Source: Procambarus clarkii
Taxonomy: Eukaryota > Arthropoda > Malacostraca > Decapoda > Cambaridae
Direction of reading: 5' to 3'
Assembly (NCBI RefSeq): GCF_040958095.1
Contig: NC_091175.1
Span: 23,221,179 to 23,285,178, forward strand
DNA: 64,000 nucleotides
Below, piece after piece: positions 10,055-21,866 of the stretch; within the stretch, counting starts at the first letter, position 1; every line of letters begins with the position of its first letter. The notes below the pieces were generated by a model. It searched no databases. It worked only from the letters and a program-made list of their open reading frames with translations, and was not told the origin of the DNA. A program made the position numbers and the translations under genes.

Positions 10055-13000
10055 ACTAGCATACTAGTTATGCCAGCTACTGGAAGGTAGTTGTGCTTTC
10101 TGGGTTCGAGTCCCACTGGTGGGTGTTGTCCAAAGATTGTTTATCTTCACTTGTGGTTTATGCAAGTATAGGCTTATAAGCTGGACACGAGTTCTCTCAC
10201 ATTGACAGTGGCTTGACGAAAATTGCAGACTGACCCCTCACTCATCTGGTGCCTTCGGGAGGTAGAGATGTTTGAGATATATATATCTCGAACTATCTAC
10301 TTCTTTTGTAAGGTCTGATGGCGTAGTGGGTTAAAGCATACTAGTTATGCCAGCTACTGGAAGGTAGTTGTGCTTTCTGGGTTCGAGTCCCACTGGTGGG
10401 TGTTGTCCAAAGATTGTTTATCTTCACTTGTGGTTTATGCAAGTATAGGCTTATAAGCTGGACACGAGTTCTCTCACATTGACAGTGGCTTGACGAAAAT
10501 TGCAGACTGACCCCTCACTCATCTGGTGCCTTCGGGAGGTAGAGATGTTTGAGATATATATATCTCGAACTATCTACTTCTTTTGTAAGGTCTGATGGCG
10601 TAGTGGGTTAAAGCATACTAGTTATGCCAGCTACTGGAAGGTAGTTGTGCTTTCTGGGTTCGAGTCCCACTGGTGGGTGTTGTCCAAAGATTGTTTATCT
10701 TCACTTGTGGTTTATGCAAGTATAGGCTTATAAGCTGGACACGAGTTCTCTCACATTGACAGTGGCTTGACGAAAATTGCAGACTGACCCCTCACTCATC
10801 TGGTGCCTTCGGGAGGTAGAGATGTTTGAGATATATATATCTCGAACTATCTACTTCTTTTGTAAGGTCTGATGGCGTAGTGGGTTAAAGCATACTAGTT
10901 ATGCCAGCTACTGGAAGGTAGTTGTGCTTTCTGGGTTCGAGTCCCACTGGTGGGTGTTGTCCAAAGATTGTTTATCTTCACTTGTGGTTTATGCAAGTAT
11001 AGGCTTATAAGCTGGACACGAGTTCTCTCACATTGACAGTGGCTTGACGAAAATTGCAGACTGACCCCTCACTCATCTGGTGCCTTCGGGAGGTAGAGAT
11101 GTTTGAGATATATATATCTCGAACTATCTACTTCTTTTGTAAGGTCTGATGGCGTAGTGGGTTAAAGCATACTAGTTATGCCAGCTACTGGAAGGTAGTT
11201 GTGCTTTCTGGGTTCGAGTCCCACTGGTGGGTGTTGTCCAAAGATTGTTTATCTTCACTTGTGGTTTATGCAAGTATAGGCTTATAAGCTGGACACGAGT
11301 TCTCTCACATTGACAGTGGCTTGACGAAAATTGCAGACTGACCCCTCACTCATCTGGTGCCTTCGGGAGGTAGAGATGTTTGAGATATATATATCTCGAA
11401 CTATCTACTTCTTTTGTAAGGTCTGATGGCGTAGTGGGTTAAAGCATACTAGTTATGCCAGCTACTGGAAGGTAGTTGTGCTTTCTGGGTTCGAGTCCCA
11501 CTGGTGGGTGTTGTCCAAAGATTGTTTATCTTCACTTGTGGTTTATGCAAGTATAGGCTTATAAGCTGGACACGAGTTCTCTCACATTGACAGTGGCTTG
11601 ACGAAAATTGCAGACTGACCCCTCACTCATCTGGTGCCTTCGGGAGGTAGAGATGTTTGAGATATATATATCTCGAACTATCTACTTCTTTTGTAAGGTC
11701 TGATGGCGTAGTGGGTTAAAGCATACTAGTTATGCCAGCTACTGGAAGGTAGTTGTGCTTTCTGGGTTCGAGTCCCACTGGTGGGTGTTGTCCAAAGATT
11801 GTTTATCTTCACTTGTGGTTTATGCAAGTATAGGCTTATAAGCTGGACACGAGTTCTCTCACATTGACAGTGGCTTGACGAAAATTGCAGACTGACCCCT
11901 CACTCATCTGGTGCCTTCGGGAGGTAGAGATGTTTGAGATATATATATCTCGAACTATCTACTTCTTTTGTAAGGTCTGATGGCGTAGTGGGTTAAAGCA
12001 TACTAGTTATGCCAGCTACTGGAAGGTAGTTGTGCTTTCTGGGTTCGAGTCCCACTGGTGGGTGTTGTCCAAAGATTGTTTATCTTCACTTGTGGTTTAT
12101 GCAAGTATAGGCTTATAAGCTGGACACGAGTTCTCTCACATTGACAGTGGCTTGACGAAAATTGCAGACTGACCCCTCACTCATCTGGTGCCTTCGGGAG
12201 GTAGAGATGTTTGAGATATATATATCTCGAACTATCTACTTCTTTTGTAAGGTCTGATGGCGTAGTGGGTTAAAGCATACTAGTTATGCCAGCTACTGGA
12301 AGGTAGTTGTGCTTTCTGGGTTCGAGTCCCACTGGTGGGTGTTGTCCAAAGATTGTTTATCTTCACTTGTGGTTTATGCAAGTATAGGCTTATAAGCTGG
12401 ACACGAGTTCTCTCACATTGACAGTGGCTTGACGAAAATTGCAGACTGACCCCTCACTCATCTGGTGCCTTCGGGAGGTAGAGATGTTTGAGATATATAT
12501 ATCTCGAACTATCTACTTCTTTTGTAAGGTCTGATGGCGTAGTGGGTTAAAGCATACTAGTTATGCCAGCTACTGGAAGGTAGTTGTGCTTTCTGGGTTC
12601 GAGTCCCACTGGTGGGTGTTGTCCAAAGATTGTTTATCTTCACTTGTGGTTTATGCAAGTATAGGCTTATAAGCTGGACACGAGTTCTCTCACATTGACA
12701 GTGGCTTGACGAAAATTGCAGACTGACCCCTCACTCATCTGGTGCCTTCGGGAGGTAGAGATGTTTGAGATATATATATCTCGAACTATCTACTTCTTTT
12801 GTAAGGTCTGATGGCGTAGTGGGTTAAAGCATACTAGTTATGCCAGCTACTGGAAGGTAGTTGTGCTTTCTGGGTTCGAGTCCCACTGGTGGGTGTTGTC
12901 CAAAGATTGTTTATCTTCACTTGTGGTTTATGCAAGTATAGGCTTATAAGCTGGACACGAGTTCTCTCACATTGACAGTGGCTTGACGAAAATTGCAGAC

Positions 13001-14570
13001 TGACCCCTCACTCATCTGGTGCCTTCGGGAGGTAGAGATGTTTGAGATATATATATCTCGAACTATCTACTTCTTTTGTAAGGTCTGATGGCGTAGTGGG
13101 TTAAAGCATACTAGTTATGCCAGCTACTGGAAGGTAGTTGTGCTTTCTGGGTTCGAGTCCCACTGGTGGGTGTTGTCCAAAGATTGTTTATCTTCACTTG
13201 TGGTTTATGCAAGTATAGGCTTATAAGCTGGACACGAGTTCTCTCACATTGACAGTGGCTTGACGAAAATTGCAGACTGACCCCTCACTCATCTGGTGCC
13301 TTCGGGAGGTAGAGATGTTTGAGATATATATATCTCGAACTATCTACTTCTTTTGTAAGGTCTGATGGCGTAGTGGGTTAAAGCATACTAGTTATGCCAG
13401 CTACTGGAAGGTAGTTGTGCTTTCTGGGTTCGAGTCCCACTGGTGGGTGTTGTCCAAAGATTGTTTATCTTCACTTGTGGTTTATGCAAGTATAGGCTTA
13501 TAAGCTGGACACGAGTTCTCTCACATTGACAGTGGCTTGACGAAAATTGCAGACTGACCCCTCACTCATCTGGTGCCTTCGGGAGGTAGAGATGTTTGAG
13601 ATATATATATCTCGAACTATCTACTTCTTTTGTAAGGTCTGATGGCGTAGTGGGTTAAAGCATACTAGTTATGCCAGCTACTGGAAGGTAGTTGTGCTTT
13701 CTGGGTTCGAGTCCCACTGGTGGGTGTTGTCCAAAGATTGTTTATCTTCACTTGTGGTTTATGCAAGTATAGGCTTATAAGCTGGACACGAGTTCTCTCA
13801 CATTGACAGTGGCTTGACGAAAATTGCAGACTGACCCCTCACTCATCTGGTGCCTTCGGGAGGTAGAGATGTTTGAGATATATATATCTCGAACTATCTA
13901 CTTCTTTTGTAAGGTCTGATGGCGTAGTGGGTTAAAGCATACTAGTTATGCCAGCTACTGGAAGGTAGTTGTGCTTTCTGGGTTCGAGTCCCACTGGTGG
14001 GTGTTGTCCAAAGATTGTTTATCTTCACTTGTGGTTTATGCAAGTATAGGCTTATAAGCTGGACACGAGTTCTCTCACATTGACAGTGGCTTGACGAAAA
14101 TTGCAGACTGACCCCTCACTCATCTGGTGCCTTCGGGAGGTAGAGATGTTTGAGATATATATATCTCGAACTATCTACTTCTTTTGTAAGGTCTGATGGC
14201 GTAGTGGGTTAAAGCATACTAGTTATGCCAGCTACTGGAAGGTAGTTGTGCTTTCTGGGTTCGAGTCCCACTGGTGGGTGTTGTCCAAAGATTGTTTATC
14301 TTCACTTGTGGTTTATGCAAGTATAGGCTTATAAGCTGGACACGAGTTCTCTCACATTGACAGTGGCTTGACGAAAATTGCAGACTGACCCCTCACTCAT
14401 CTGGTGCCTTCGGGAGGTAGAGATGTTTGAGATATATATATCTCGAACTATCTACTTCTTTTGTAAGGTCTGATGGCGTAGTGGGTTAAAGCATACTAGT
14501 TATGCCAGCTACTGGAAGGTAGTTGTGCTTTCTGGGTTCGAGTCCCACTGGTGGGTGTTGTCCAAAGATT

Positions 14571-14572
<2 letters not shown>
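10055..14572 (+). repeat. 277-bp tRNA-like tandem array, plus-oriented arm
   Basis: About 16.3 units in the opposite orientation (GTTATGCCAGC at 10066 and then every 277 bp to 14498). Box A and box B are as in the other arm. The tRNA-like part does not close a normal acceptor stem, so this is a tRNA-derived SINE-like unit turned into a satellite, not a set of tRNA genes. The first T-run in the sense direction is about 200 bp past box B, so a transcript could cover most of a unit. The whole array lies between a GTAAGT donor (8257) and a TTACAG acceptor (14736) of the Polinton. Confidence 0.95.

Positions 14573-14665
<93 letters not shown>
14573..14665. repeat. (TA)n microsatellite
   Basis: About 46 TA units at the right edge of the array, just ahead of the pyrimidine tract of the polymerase acceptor. 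Tyr/Ile-repeat reading frames across it are spurious. Confidence 0.97.
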
Positions 14666-14666
<1 letters not shown>

Positions 14667-14736
14667 GCTTTCATTCTTTCTAGAGATATATATGCTTCAT
14701 TCTTTCTAGAGATAATATGTTTTTCTTATTTTACAG

Positions 14737-17700
14737 ACGACACACCGCTGTGCATAGATTTGGCATCCAGCAGCAGGAGTGGTTGTGAGAGTGACACAGC
14801 AGGGCGGACAGTGGTGGGCACTGTCCGCCCTGCTGTCCGCCCTGCTTCCGGCTCTCACAGGGAGGGGAGGACTCGTTCACGCGCTCACTCAACCCCCCGT
14901 TCCTCCCCCAGCCCCATACCCCAATCAATCAGCGACAGCTATGACAGCAACAGCAGCAGCAGCATCAGCAGCAGCAGCAGCAGCAGCAGTGGTGAGAACC
15001 GTACCATTTTCATCACAGACAGTGACTCAGACGACAGCTCAGCAGACCGTGACCTTGACCCGCAAGCGTCTGTCAATTCTGACTTGTTAGCACCGTCTGG
15101 CGTAATAGCTGACCAGGCACTCTCCCCCATTCATGTCAGAGGGGGTGGGTTATCACCACCCCCCACCCCTCCCAGCCCTCTCCCATCACCCCCTCTCTCA
15201 CCCTCTCCCCCACCTGCCCTAGAAATTCAACCTCAGCTGCTGGATCGAATTGATAACAATAACGGCAGTTATGTCCGGCTTTCATTCTCCATACCAGAAC
15301 ATGTTAACACCTCCCCAGGAGTATATCTGAGAACATACAGGGATTTTTTCATTAATGAGGTTCGATCCCTTTTCTCCCCACAACACCCATTCCTCCTAAT
15401 TTACCCAGACGTCACTCTAATTGTGCGGAATTTAAATGTACAAGACGGGGAGGATAATCTATTGGATCCTATAAATAACGACGGCTTTCCCATACGAGGT
15501 GAGGGGCGAAGAATTACTCTAGAGGAAGTAGAAACTCTTATTGATTTTTGGGCTGATGAATTGACAGAGAAAATATCCCAGTACCTGGAAGCGAAGGAAG
15601 GCTCCAATGTCTTGGTTGAGCGGCTCACCGGGTTTTACATTAACTGTGGTCAGATTGAACATCCGATAAGATTAGGCTCGCATGTAGACTATCCTGAAGG
15701 CTTGCGTGGGAAAAAATTGGTTTTCAATCCAGAGGGAGAGGCTGATATTTGCCTTATGCAGTGTGTTGCCGCTTATAAATGTCTAGCTAAGGGGATGCAT
15801 CTAGATAATATTCGCGCTAGATCTGTGAATGCTAGTTGGTGTCTCAGACACATGAAATGGCCAGCTGATGTCAATTCTGCAGTAACATTCGAGGATATTC
15901 ACAAGGTAGAGAAAATGAATAAAGTCAGTATATTCATCTATTCACTAGAAAGAGATGAAAATGCTAGACGACAACGACACTACATTACACTAGCTAGGAA
16001 GGGAAGAGGAGGATATACAGATGTCATACCATTGCTGATGTTGGAAGCTCAACACTTAGTATTAATTAAGGATTTTAACCAATATGTACGTAATATGCGA
16101 GATCATGGAGATCGCATCCCAAGTCATCAGAGCTTTTGTCATTGTTGTTTGATATCACTCCCAGCAGATAGCATGCAGAGTCATGAAAGTACATGCAAAG
16201 TACATCAGACTCTCAAATTCTACCCACCAGAGAGGAAGATTACTTTCCGTAACTATGGACGGGGATATGGTCCTAGTCACATGTGCTTTTATGACTTTGA
16301 GTGCATGTTAGACCGCTCGAACCCTAAGGGAATGATAGAAACACGTCACAACGCAGTGGCGTATGCGTACATCATCATTGACAGACAGAAGAATATTGTT
16401 GAGAAAGATACTTATTTGGGTAAAGATGCGGCCAATCACTTTATAACCACGCTAGAAGCGTCATGGGCTAGAATCAAGAAGGGGTTAGTATCCTATGAAC
16501 TTCACATGTCTCAGCAACAGCAGGCGATATTTGAGACAAAAACAGCCTGTGAACTCTGTGATGTACCTTTTAACGGAGAAGATGTAATCAAAGTCCGTCA
16601 TCACGACCACACAGTAAGATTCCACAATTATCAAGCAGCTTACTGTGATAGATGTAATTTGCAATGTATAAATTCATACAAGTTCCTATACACTTTTTCA
16701 CACAACGCTTCCTATGATTTAGGAGTAATCCTAAACGAGATGAGAGATAGACCAGGAAGTGAAATAGATATATTAGCCAAGGACGGATTTAAATTTATGA
16801 AAGTTGATGTGAACAACTTAAGATTTTTGGATAGTTTAGCCCTTCTCAACGGCTCGCTGGGAAGAATAGCTAAGGATCATATTGATAGTGGGAAACCTAC
16901 CACATTCACTTTGGCTATGTTAAAAGGGGTGAATAAAGCGGCCATCCCAAAACTGTTGAAGGGTAAACAATCATTCTGCTATGATTATTTATCCTCTATG
17001 GCTGTGTTAGATGAACCACACCTTCCTTCTCGTGATAAGTTTTACAATACACTAAAAGACGAAGAGTTGTCAGAAACAGATTATAAACAAGCCTTAGAAA
17101 TTTTAGATTTGGCTAAAAGTCGCAACATAGGGGAGTATCTACTCCTTTACCTCAAAGTGGACACAGGATTGCTAGCTGATGTGTTCACAGTCTGGCGAGA
17201 CACCATGCTTGCTCTCTACAAATTAGACATTTCACACTACATTTCTTTACCCTCATTTGCTTGGGATGCGTTCTTGCTTAAATCGAAACTTCAACTTGAT
17301 GTTGTGTCAGACCCATTGTTATATGATTTACTTCGTCAGCATCTCCGAGGTGGGTTCACCAGTGTGACGAGACAGTACACGAATGTGGAGAACAGGCACA
17401 CAGGCTTAGATCTAGGGGAAGATAGTAGCTACATCATTTACTTAGATTTTAATAGTCTTTACGGGGCGTGTATGACTGAACTGCTCCCTCGGGGCGGGAT
17501 CCGGAAACTGACACACGATGAGCGTGACGTACTGCTAGAGCAAGGCTTGGAGAATATCCCATGTGACGGGACCAAGGGATATTGGGTGTTGTGTGATACA
17601 CTGCAGGTCCGACCGGAGGTAGCTAGGTATACAGATGAACTGCCCCTTGTTCTTTCCCATACTTGCATTACAGAGGAACACATTTCACCATACAGTAAGA

Positions 17701-18886
17701 ATATTCTTACAGAAGAAAGTCGTGGGCTGCCTAAAAACAACACTAAATTAATTGCTTCTCATCTTCCTCAGAAAGACTACCTCGTTAGTCTGGACTTGTT
17801 ACAGTTGCTCATGCGCATTGGATTAGAAGTAGCTAAAGTTCACGACATCTACGAATTCGAGCAGGAGAGTTACCTTAAAGACTTCATTGAAACCAATGTT
17901 CGTGAACGTGCCAGTACCAAATGCGCGATAAAAAAAAGGCTTTTAAACTCGTATCAAACTCTATATATGGAAAGAGTCTCACAGATGTATCTAAATATGG
18001 GAACAAATACTATTTGGTCACAGATCGTAGTCATTTCCTGAAACATGCTCGTAACAAATTCTTCAAGCGGCGTCTTTTGTTAAGTAAGGATCGTGTGATA
18101 TGTACTATCAAGCAGAAGTCTCTCCTAGTCAACACTCCTACCTATCTGGGTTATCATATACTTCAAATTGCTAAGAGGCGACTCTATGACTTCTGGTATG
18201 ATGTTGTCAAACCTGCGTATGGGGATAAAGCGAGTCTGTTATATACAGACACAGACTCTTTCATCATTAAACTGGACTGTCAGGATGTGTTTGAAGAGTT
18301 GAATAAGTCTCCTCTCTTCGACTGTATGGATTTTAGTAATTTTAATGACACACATCCATCCTACTCTAAAGCGCGAGAAGGTGAACTAGGATTGCTCAAG
18401 TCTGAAATAGGCTCTAAGATTATTAACCAGTTAATTGCTCTCAGACCTAAAACATATTCGTTCACCACTCATGATGGGGAGCACACTTGCAAGTGTAAGG
18501 GCGTACCATACCATCTACAAGAGAAACTCTCACATGACTCGTTTCAACACACTCTTGAAACAAACACTTCAATCAGGTATGTGTCGAGATCTATACGCAA
18601 CGTGCAAGGAAAGATTTGTACATGTCGCAGTACCTGCAGAGGATTGTCAGCATTTGACGATAAACGCTACATTTTAAGCCCCACACAGTCCCTAGCGTAT
18701 GGTCATCCTGATATTCCCAATAACAATGATGATGAGATGGATGTAGAAGTGAGAGAGGATGAGGAGCTGGAAGAAGTGTTTATGGAGGAGGAGGAGGAAG
18801 TAGAGCAAGCACAGAGACTCTACCCAATATTCCATCCCTGGAGCAAACGCGATGCTACAGCTCAGAAACTATTCAACCCTCGCTAG
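14737..18886 (+). pseudogene. Polinton DNA polymerase B (protein-primed type)
   Basis: Replicative polymerase of the element. After a TTACAG acceptor comes a Ser/Pro-rich, probably disordered stretch (about 14740-15230), then the family-specific N-terminal region. Next is a 3'-5' exonuclease domain (DFE near 16297, a HHDH...CDRC..C zinc-binding cluster near 16600-16660, YDLG near 16710) and the palm domain with motif A LDFNSLYG (near 17443), motif B NSIYGKS (near 17957) and motif C YTDTDS (near 18243). An acidic tail rich in Glu ends the protein. This order is that of Polinton pPolB. The region is broken, about one break, and otherwise looks whole. It is probably spliced to the zinc-knuckle exons upstream. 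Confidence 0.93.
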
Positions 18887-18954
18887 ATTTTATGTTGTAC
18901 AATTGTTAGGTAATATTAAGATGGATGCCCCATATGACTAGAACTTTGTATACT

Positions 18955-19075
18955 AAATGAATAGGATGTTTAATATTATTGTTTGTGAACTGTAAGAAGT
19001 ATGATTAGTTTTAAAATATGATGTTTAATATTATTGTTTGTGAACTGTAAGAACTATGTTTAGTTTTAAAAATGA
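18955..19075 (+). repeat. ~57-bp tandem duplication between polymerase and ATPase genes
   Basis: ATGTTTAATATTATTGTTTG and the following bases occur twice in tandem with few changes. It lies in the 3' flank of the polymerase gene. Confidence 0.8.
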
Positions 19076-19098
19076 TATTGCTGTACATAAAATATGTG

Positions 19099-19134
19099 AA
19101 TAAACACCTGTAAATGACTATGTTTGTATAAATA
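19099..19134 (+). promoter_or_regulatory. Polyadenylation signal and TATA box back to back
   Basis: AATAAA (19099-19104) would end the polymerase transcript; TATAAATA (19127-19134) starts only 23 bp later and lies about 50 bp ahead of the ATPase ATG. Function is inferred from motif and position. Confidence 0.5.
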
Positions 19135-19180
19135 CCACCTCAGTTCCTTAGTTTTTAGCAGTCTTAACGAAGCATTAATC

Positions 19181-19834
19181 ATGGACAGTTCCTATGATAT
19201 AATCCATGCGGAACATCTAGATATTTTCAGAGAACCATCTCGTGTTATTATTGCTGGTTATTCAAACAGCGGAAAATCCTACTTGTGCAGTAAACTTGTA
19301 AGGAAGTATCAACACAAGTTCTCCTCAATAATCATATGCGGAGGAGGTTACTCTGAATTACGATCAGATCCACAAATTAAAGGGAAGCTGATCGAGCATT
19401 CAACCATTATTGATCCTGTGGAAGAGCGAGTAGATAATGACTCGCATATCTTAGTAATCTATGACGACCTTTTTACAGAGTCTGCGAATTCAAAAATCGT
19501 ATCAGACATGTTTACTAGGGGCAGACATTTCACGGTTTCCGTCATATTGATTACTCAAAATATATTTTTTCCTGGTAAATATTCTAGGAATATTAGTTTA
19601 AATGCTTCTCATTTCATATTGGTTAAATCACGAGACCTGTCACAAATTGAAACACTCGGACGACAAATATTTGGGAAAGTGGATTCAAAGAAATTTGTAG
19701 AGTTATATAAGCAAGTTATTAGCCAGCCCTACGGCTATTTGCTAGTAGATCTGGGCTCGAACACTCCATCTACGATAACATTACGCGGTAATATTGTTCA
19801 CGAACCGCCCTATGAGATAGCTTACCAATGGTGA
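19181..19834 (+). CDS. Polinton packaging ATPase (FtsK/HerA, A32-like)
   Basis: A 217-residue P-loop ATPase: Walker A GYSNSGKS near residue 30 and Walker B ILVIYDDL near residue 90, followed by a sensor-like RGRHFTVSVILITQN stretch. In Polintons and related viruses this family is thought to drive genome packaging into the capsid. The ATG at 19181 is preferred over upstream in-frame non-ATG codons because it follows a TATA box at a sensible distance. Its stop overlaps the integrase start (ATGGTGA), suggesting a shared transcript. The length is usual for the family, and it looks whole. Confidence 0.93.
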   Translation: MDSSYDIIHAEHLDIFREPSRVIIAGYSNSGKSYLCSKLVRKYQHKFSSIIICGGGYSELRSDPQIKGKLIEHSTIIDPVEERVDNDSHILVIYDDLFTESANSKIVSDMFTRGRHFTVSVILITQNIFFPGKYSRNISLNASHFILVKSRDLSQIETLGRQIFGKVDSKKFVELYKQVISQPYGYLLVDLGSNTPSTITLRGNIVHEPPYEIAYQW

Positions 19835-20940
19835 GCAAGAAAGATATACTGGAACGAGTATATAACGACCCCTCATCTAGCGGAGGGCTTGGAGGGGTAC
19901 AGAGATTGTATAAGGCCGCCAAATTAATTAACTCTAGTATAACTCTAGCCGATGTAAAGGACTATCTGAAAAGCTCTGACTCCTATACGTTGCATTATTT
20001 ACAACCACATAAATTCCCTCGGCGTCGGGTGTTAAGCCCTAAACCACGACTATTTCAAGCTATAGACTTGGCCGAGATGAGTTTATTGGACAAACATAAT
20101 GATGGAGTGAAATATTTACTCGTGTGTGTAGATATTTTCTCCAGGTATGCCCAAGTAGTACCCCTACGCGCTAAGGATGGGAAAAGCACCACTAATGCTC
20201 TAGCTTTAATTCTAGATTCACCTCATTCTCAGGGAGTGCGCAAAATTAATTCTGATCGAGGTGGAGAATTTTATAACGCCACTATGAAAAAAATGCTGGC
20301 AGCAAGGAAAGTACGGTTATATAGCGTATTTTCTCAGGAGACTAAAGCTTCAATCGCTGAGCGGTTCATACGTACTTTAAAAGGTAAACTTTACAAGTTT
20401 ATGACGGCGCGCAACACTTTAAAATACATGCAGGCTCTACCAGATATTGTGAAAACATATAATTTAACCCCACACTGAGGATTGAAGGGGAAGACACCTG
20501 CGGAGGTGCACGCTCTATCCTCGCCCAGCGAACACGCCAAACAATTTGATTTAATGTATAAAAGCCCGAGCAAATCAAAGAGAGCTGTCATTCCTCGATT
20601 GAGTGTTGGTGATACAGTACGCATCACTCTATCTGATCGCATTTCCAAGTTTAAGAAAGGGTTTAAGCAGCAGAACACCCGAGAGATCTTTACAGTTACA
20701 CGTATTGACCGGAGACAACACATCCCTTTATACTTTCTAAAAGATCTGAATGGGGAAGAAATTGATGGTGGCTTCTATAAACAAGAATTAACACCAACAC
20801 ATTTACCTCAAACCTTTAATATTGAGAAGGTATTGGGACAACGCAGAGTCTCTGGCAAACTCCAGTATAAAGTTAGGTACGCAGGTTATGATCGATCATT
20901 CGATCAATGGATTGATGCTGCTGAGATATTACATTTATAA
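19828..20940 (+). pseudogene. Polinton integrase (rve) with C-terminal chromodomain
   Basis: Retroviral-type integrase that inserts the element and makes the 6-bp duplication. It shows an N-terminal zinc/HTH-like part, a catalytic core with the first Asp in AIDLAEM (near 20065), the second in NSDRGGEF (near 20252) and the Glu in AERFIRT (near 20358), an SH3-like segment, and a chromodomain (FNIEKVLGQRR... through YDRSFDQWI) at the end. Chromodomains in such integrases can steer insertion to marked chromatin. The start overlaps the ATPase stop. The region is broken, about one break; all domains are present. Confidence 0.92.
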
Positions 20941-21274
20941 TGAAGAAGCCCTTAGTTTATAAATACACGGAATTGATCCAACTATTATCAAAACTTCAGT
21001 ATTCCTCGAGAAAGCAGTTGATTGAAAAATTGAAGAAACAACATATAAATTGTTTATCAGAAATTTTTAATAACTTTAAAAAAAAAAATTGCCCGTGCCT
21101 GACAAGGTCGTTAAAAAGTTGAAAAAATATAAATTGCTTATTCGGTCACTAGCCTGTAAGAAACCTTCTGTGTCAACTAAGAAACGGATATTAACCAGCA
21201 AACGAGGAGGCAGTATTTTATCCATTATTTTACCAATAGCAGCTAGTTTAATTACACGGTTGTTCAGTAAGTAA
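20940..21274 (+). pseudogene. Polinton small basic late-protein region
   Basis: Directly follows the integrase (its ATG overlaps the integrase stop). The region encodes short, very Lys-rich sequence, then KRGGSILSI and a hydrophobic, amphipathic segment ending TRLFSK. The character resembles core or membrane-active minor virion proteins of adenovirus-like viruses (pX or pVI type), but no specific homologue is recognised. It may be one small gene with about one break, or two small genes. Confidence 0.5.
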
Positions 21275-21279
21275 GTAAA

Positions 21280-21789
21280 ATGAAAGCCTTTTATCTTGTA
21301 CCGCGTAAAATAGTGGACAACCGGAAAGCTGCACACAGCCCTGCTTACCCCACTGTGAAAGCTGTTGCTCGTCATCTTACTGTCAAACCACCACCTCCTC
21401 CTCCTCAGTTGCATACCAACCCTTCCATAAAACATTTAATAGATTTGAAGTTGAAAGTGAGAGATCACGAATATGCGAGATCCTTGCTAAACCATTATGA
21501 TGCTACTGGAATCGTTCGTTGGGATCTGAATGGAAATGTATTGGCTCCAGTATCTGGCATACATATAATTAATGACATTATACATAAAATGACTGTGCTT
21601 AAATCTGTTTTTTTACCGGATAAACTCCCCATTGCTCAACTGTTTTTCACACTAACATCTACATCACGAGATTTATTCCGTAATACTACGGCAAGCAGTC
21701 AAGTGTATGAGCCTCCATCTGTTAAGAGAAAGGCAACTGTCAAGATTGATCCTCACAGTAAAAGGAATGCTTCCTGGATCGTATATTAA
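21280..21789 (+). CDS. Conserved Polinton late protein, role unknown
   Basis: 169 residues starting MKAFYLVPR, with a poly-proline stretch near residue 38 and a compact C-terminal domain (RDHEYARSLLNHYDATGIVRW, then NDIIHKM). The position between integrase and penton-like protein fits the Polinton PX/PY/PW group of family-restricted genes. I do not recognise a fold. It may be a virion or assembly protein by context alone. Confidence 0.6.
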   Translation: MKAFYLVPRKIVDNRKAAHSPAYPTVKAVARHLTVKPPPPPPQLHTNPSIKHLIDLKLKVRDHEYARSLLNHYDATGIVRWDLNGNVLAPVSGIHIINDIIHKMTVLKSVFLPDKLPIAQLFFTLTSTSRDLFRNTTASSQVYEPPSVKRKATVKIDPHSKRNASWIVY

Positions 21790-21866
21790 CAGGTGAGTGT
21801 ATAGATATGAGCGTGTAATGTGTAGATGGCTTTACTAGACAAAAAGCAGTCTAAGGAGATAGAGCG

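Noticed and set aside
8366-14572. Cluster of about 22 tRNA genes
   Set aside because: Box A and box B are perfect, but the acceptor arms do not pair and the anticodon arm is not normal; better read as tRNA-derived SINE-like units.
14523-14736. Extension of the polymerase reading frame upstream through the (TA)n tract
   Set aside because: The Tyr/Ile run is simple repeat; a good acceptor at 14736 in matching phase marks the probable coding start of this exon.
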